Below are positions 47,204 to 49,043 of a stretch of 49,043 nucleotides of DNA, in pieces (position 1 is the stretch's first letter; the number at the start of each line of letters is the position of its first letter). The notes under the pieces are model-generated. The model made no database searches and was not told where the DNA came from. It saw nothing but the letters and a program-made list of their open reading frames with translations. The DNA is from CAYYYA01 sp964517065 (GTDB taxonomy: Bacteria; Patescibacteriota; Patescibacteriia; UBA1558; 2-01-FULL-52-15). Position numbers and translations under genes: made by a program. The stretch is taken from contig CAZFBK010000008.1 of NCBI GenBank assembly GCA_964517065.1, forward strand, positions 1 through 49,043. Direction: 5' to 3'.

Positions 47204-48718
47204 TTAACGAGCGTACTCAACGATGCGTCGTTCTCGGATACAGGTGACTTTGATCTCACCTGGGTATTTCAGCTCTTGCTCTATCTTGGCAGCGATATCG
47301 CGAGCCAGAGTTTTCATATTATATTCATCCATACTTTCTGGATTGATGAAGACGCGGATTTCACGACCGGCTTGGATAGCATAGGTTTTCTCTACACCGG
47401 GGAAGGAGTTGGCCACTGCTTCGAGATCTTCCAGACGTTTGACGTAATTTTCATAGGTATCACGGCGAGCACCAGGACGAGCGCCAGAGATAGCGTCGGC
47501 AATCTTCACAACCACACCTTCGAGCGTCTTCGGACTGTCTTCGTGATGTGCAATAGCCATGTAGGCGACTTCTTCCGGCAGGCCGAATTTCTTCATCAGG
47601 TCATAACCGATTTCCGGATGGCCACCTTGGATCTCATGATCCAGAGCTTTACCGATATCATGCAGCAGACCGCCTTTGCGACAGACCATGACGTCAGCTT
47701 TCAGCTCCTGCGCTAGTAAGGTAGAGATATGACAAACTTCCAAGGCGTGACGCAGTTGATTCTGTCCATAGCTGGTGCGGTATTTCAGGCGACCGAGGAT
47801 TTGTACCAGTTTTGGATCAAGTCCGACAACGCCGGCTTCATAGGCAGCTTCTTCGCCAGCTTTGGTGATGTCGGTCATCAGATCTTTCTTGGCTTGTGCT
47901 ACTACTTCTTCGATACGGGCAGGGTGGATACGTCCGTCTACCATCAGCTGTTCTAATACACGTTTTGCCAGATGGCGGCGAATAGGATTGAAGCCCGAGA
48001 CCATGATACTCTCTGGTGTGTCATCAACAATTATTTCCACGCCAGTCAGTTGCTCAATAGCTTTGATATTGCGTCCTTCTTTACCAATGATGCGTCCTTT
48101 CATTTCATCGTTGGTCAAAGGAACCATGAGGGTAGTACTCTCGGCAGTATGATTGCTAGCGATACGCTGCATGACAGTACTCAGGATGGTACGGCTACGG
48201 CGTTCTAGATCGTCATTACCTTGCATCTCCAGCTTGCGCATACGCGCTAACAATTCATCGTGCATTCGTGTCTCGGTATTATTCATCAAGACAGTCTTAG
48301 CTTCATCTTGTGTTAGACCGGCGATTTTTTCTAACTTAGTCAATTGATCTTCACGAATCTTCTTGACCTCTTCTTTGGCTTTCTCGATATTCTCCAGCTG
48401 TTCGTAGAGTTTCTGTTGTTTGCTTTCAAATTCCAAAATTTTAGTATCAAAAAGTGTTTCACGTTTCTGCAAATGATCCTGCATCTCCACCATCTGCTGG
48501 CGGCGAGCTTTTTCATCGGCCTTGGCTTCTTCCATAACTTTCAAAGCCTGTTCTTTGCTTTCCAGCAAGAGCATCTTTTGCTTTTCCTTAGCATCTTCGA
48601 TGATGCTGTGGGCTTTCTTCTCGGCTGATTCAATACTTTTCTGGGTCAGGATTTTTTTAACAAAAAATCCCAAAGCCAGACCTATGACTAGGGCAATGAG
48701 TGCGATGACGAACTCCAT
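47204..48718 (-). CDS. rny: Ribonuclease Y
   Basis: 504 residues, normal length. N-terminal membrane helix (about 3-21), long coiled coil (about 25-190), KH domain (GRIIGKEGRNIKAIEQLTGV) and HD domain (RHALEVCHISTLLA, GGLLHDIGKALDHE, AIAHHEDSP). It starts decay of mRNA at the membrane. With pnp and the NYN gene it gives the window three RNA-processing enzymes. Confidence 0.95.
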   Translation of the reverse strand: MEFVIALIALVIGLALGFFVKKILTQKSIESAEKKAHSIIEDAKEKQKMLLLESKEQALKVMEEAKADEKARRQQMVEMQDHLQKRETLFDTKILEFESKQQKLYEQLENIEKAKEEVKKIREDQLTKLEKIAGLTQDEAKTVLMNNTETRMHDELLARMRKLEMQGNDDLERRSRTILSTVMQRIASNHTAESTTLMVPLTNDEMKGRIIGKEGRNIKAIEQLTGVEIIVDDTPESIMVSGFNPIRRHLAKRVLEQLMVDGRIHPARIEEVVAQAKKDLMTDITKAGEEAAYEAGVVGLDPKLVQILGRLKYRTSYGQNQLRHALEVCHISTLLAQELKADVMVCRKGGLLHDIGKALDHEIQGGHPEIGYDLMKKFGLPEEVAYMAIAHHEDSPKTLEGVVVKIADAISGARPGARRDTYENYVKRLEDLEAVANSFPGVEKTYAIQAGREIRVFINPESMDEYNMKTLARDIAAKIEQELKYPGEIKVTCIRERRIVEYAR

Positions 48719-49043
48719 GATGTTATAACTTTCCGTTTACCGTGGGACTGATTGAGCAACCGACAGAGGTCGGCTGGAAGATTATCTAGTTGTAGATAAT
48801 GAGCGGCTGTAATTAGGTGAACAAAATTGAAACTTTGACATACAGGGCTGGTACTGAACTCAACGTCCAAAAGGTAAATTATTTTGCTTAAATTAGCTAA
48901 ATATTGAGTCTTTTTCCTAGGGTATTTAGCAATCGCATACTAACACGGAGAGGGGCTTTTGACAAGTGACGTCGTATGCCCAGAGGGCAGGCCCGCTACT
49001 AGTAGCGGGCAATTTGCGGCCTGCTAGCAGGCCGCCTGCGAGA
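48719..49043. other. Upstream region of rny to window end
   Basis: No gene is visible. Two hairpins stand near the gene: CCGAC/GTCGG (about 48756-48772) and ATTATCTA/TAGATAAT (about 48780-48799). Two large palindromes lie at the end. I cannot fix the rny promoter. Confidence 0.5.
48991..49035. repeat. Two adjacent perfect 20-bp palindromes
   Basis: GCCCGCTACTAGTAGCGGGC (48991-49010) and GCGGCCTGCTAGCAGGCCGC (49016-49035), both centred on CTAG, 5 bases apart. CTGCGAGA follows at the window end and resembles the TCTGCGAG end of the dispersed repeat, so another copy may begin there. Confidence 0.9.

Overview
The window looks like a scaffold from an uncultured, reduced-genome bacterium, most likely of the Candidate Phyla Radiation (Patescibacteria, perhaps Parcubacteria-like). 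This is an inference. It rests on minimal, fused or split central-metabolism genes (a fused RpiB-RPE protein and a two-gene transketolase), many secreted proteins of unknown function with calcium-type DxDxDG repeats, few Shine-Dalgarno sites in front of ordinary genes, and very repeat-rich spacers. TGA is used as a stop (for example comM), which argues against the UGA-glycine lineages. An assembly gap of 100 N lies at 45928-46027.

Layout. 1-560: end of a GC-rich gene. 708-3513: both subunits of a 2-oxoacid:ferredoxin oxidoreductase. 3518-5619: an unknown protein and a membrane-anchored DxDxDG-repeat protein. 5784-9886: thioredoxin reductase, fused ribose-5-phosphate isomerase/ribulose-phosphate epimerase and split transketolase, that is, the non-oxidative pentose phosphate route. 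9942-11602: two small genes between inverted copies of a dispersed repeat. 11637-15242 (minus): L,D-transpeptidase, ZIP metal transporter, lipoprotein, small membrane proteins and a tandem cytochrome-b5-like protein. 15457-15721: tRNA-Arg and tRNA-His. 15789-17735: transporter and small membrane proteins. 18060-20968: BlaI/BlaR-like pair, then DsbA-like and CcdA-like proteins for extracytoplasmic thiol redox. 22448-27724: Rrf2 regulator and sufC-B-D-S-U for iron-sulfur cluster assembly. 28537-30420 (minus): sugar reductase and a degenerate tyrosine recombinase. 30497-34310: a candidate RNA, then rpsO, an NYN nuclease and pnp with structured leaders. 35697-37945: DnaA-type boxes, a second candidate RNA, a DksA-like protein, lspA and a phosphatase. 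38056-40185: a large FN3/PA14 surface protein. 40355-42089: a GC-rich cluster of six small genes. 42412-43929: comM. 44383-45927: small secreted proteins and a C39-like peptidase cut by the gap. 46035-48718 (minus): HU, a YmdB-type phosphoesterase and RNase Y.

Two themes stand out. First, three GC-rich islands (about 1-545, 20980-21700, 40290-42110) differ from the rest in base composition. The second and third carry strong AGGAGG-type ribosome sites and are bounded by strong hairpin terminators. Their small or secreted proteins resemble nothing I recognise, so they look like imported cargo. Second, most spacers are filled by foldback DNA: low-complexity word palindromes, a mosaic repeat present in four large copies, and short GC-rich palindromes. 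Some have entered genes in frame: a perfect 20-bp palindrome in sufS, a foldback in sufU and a terminator-like hairpin in lspA. This recalls the palindromic elements within Rickettsia genes.

Two candidate structured RNAs (30497-30806 and 35853-36200) have promoters and terminators but match no RNA family that I could identify by eye.
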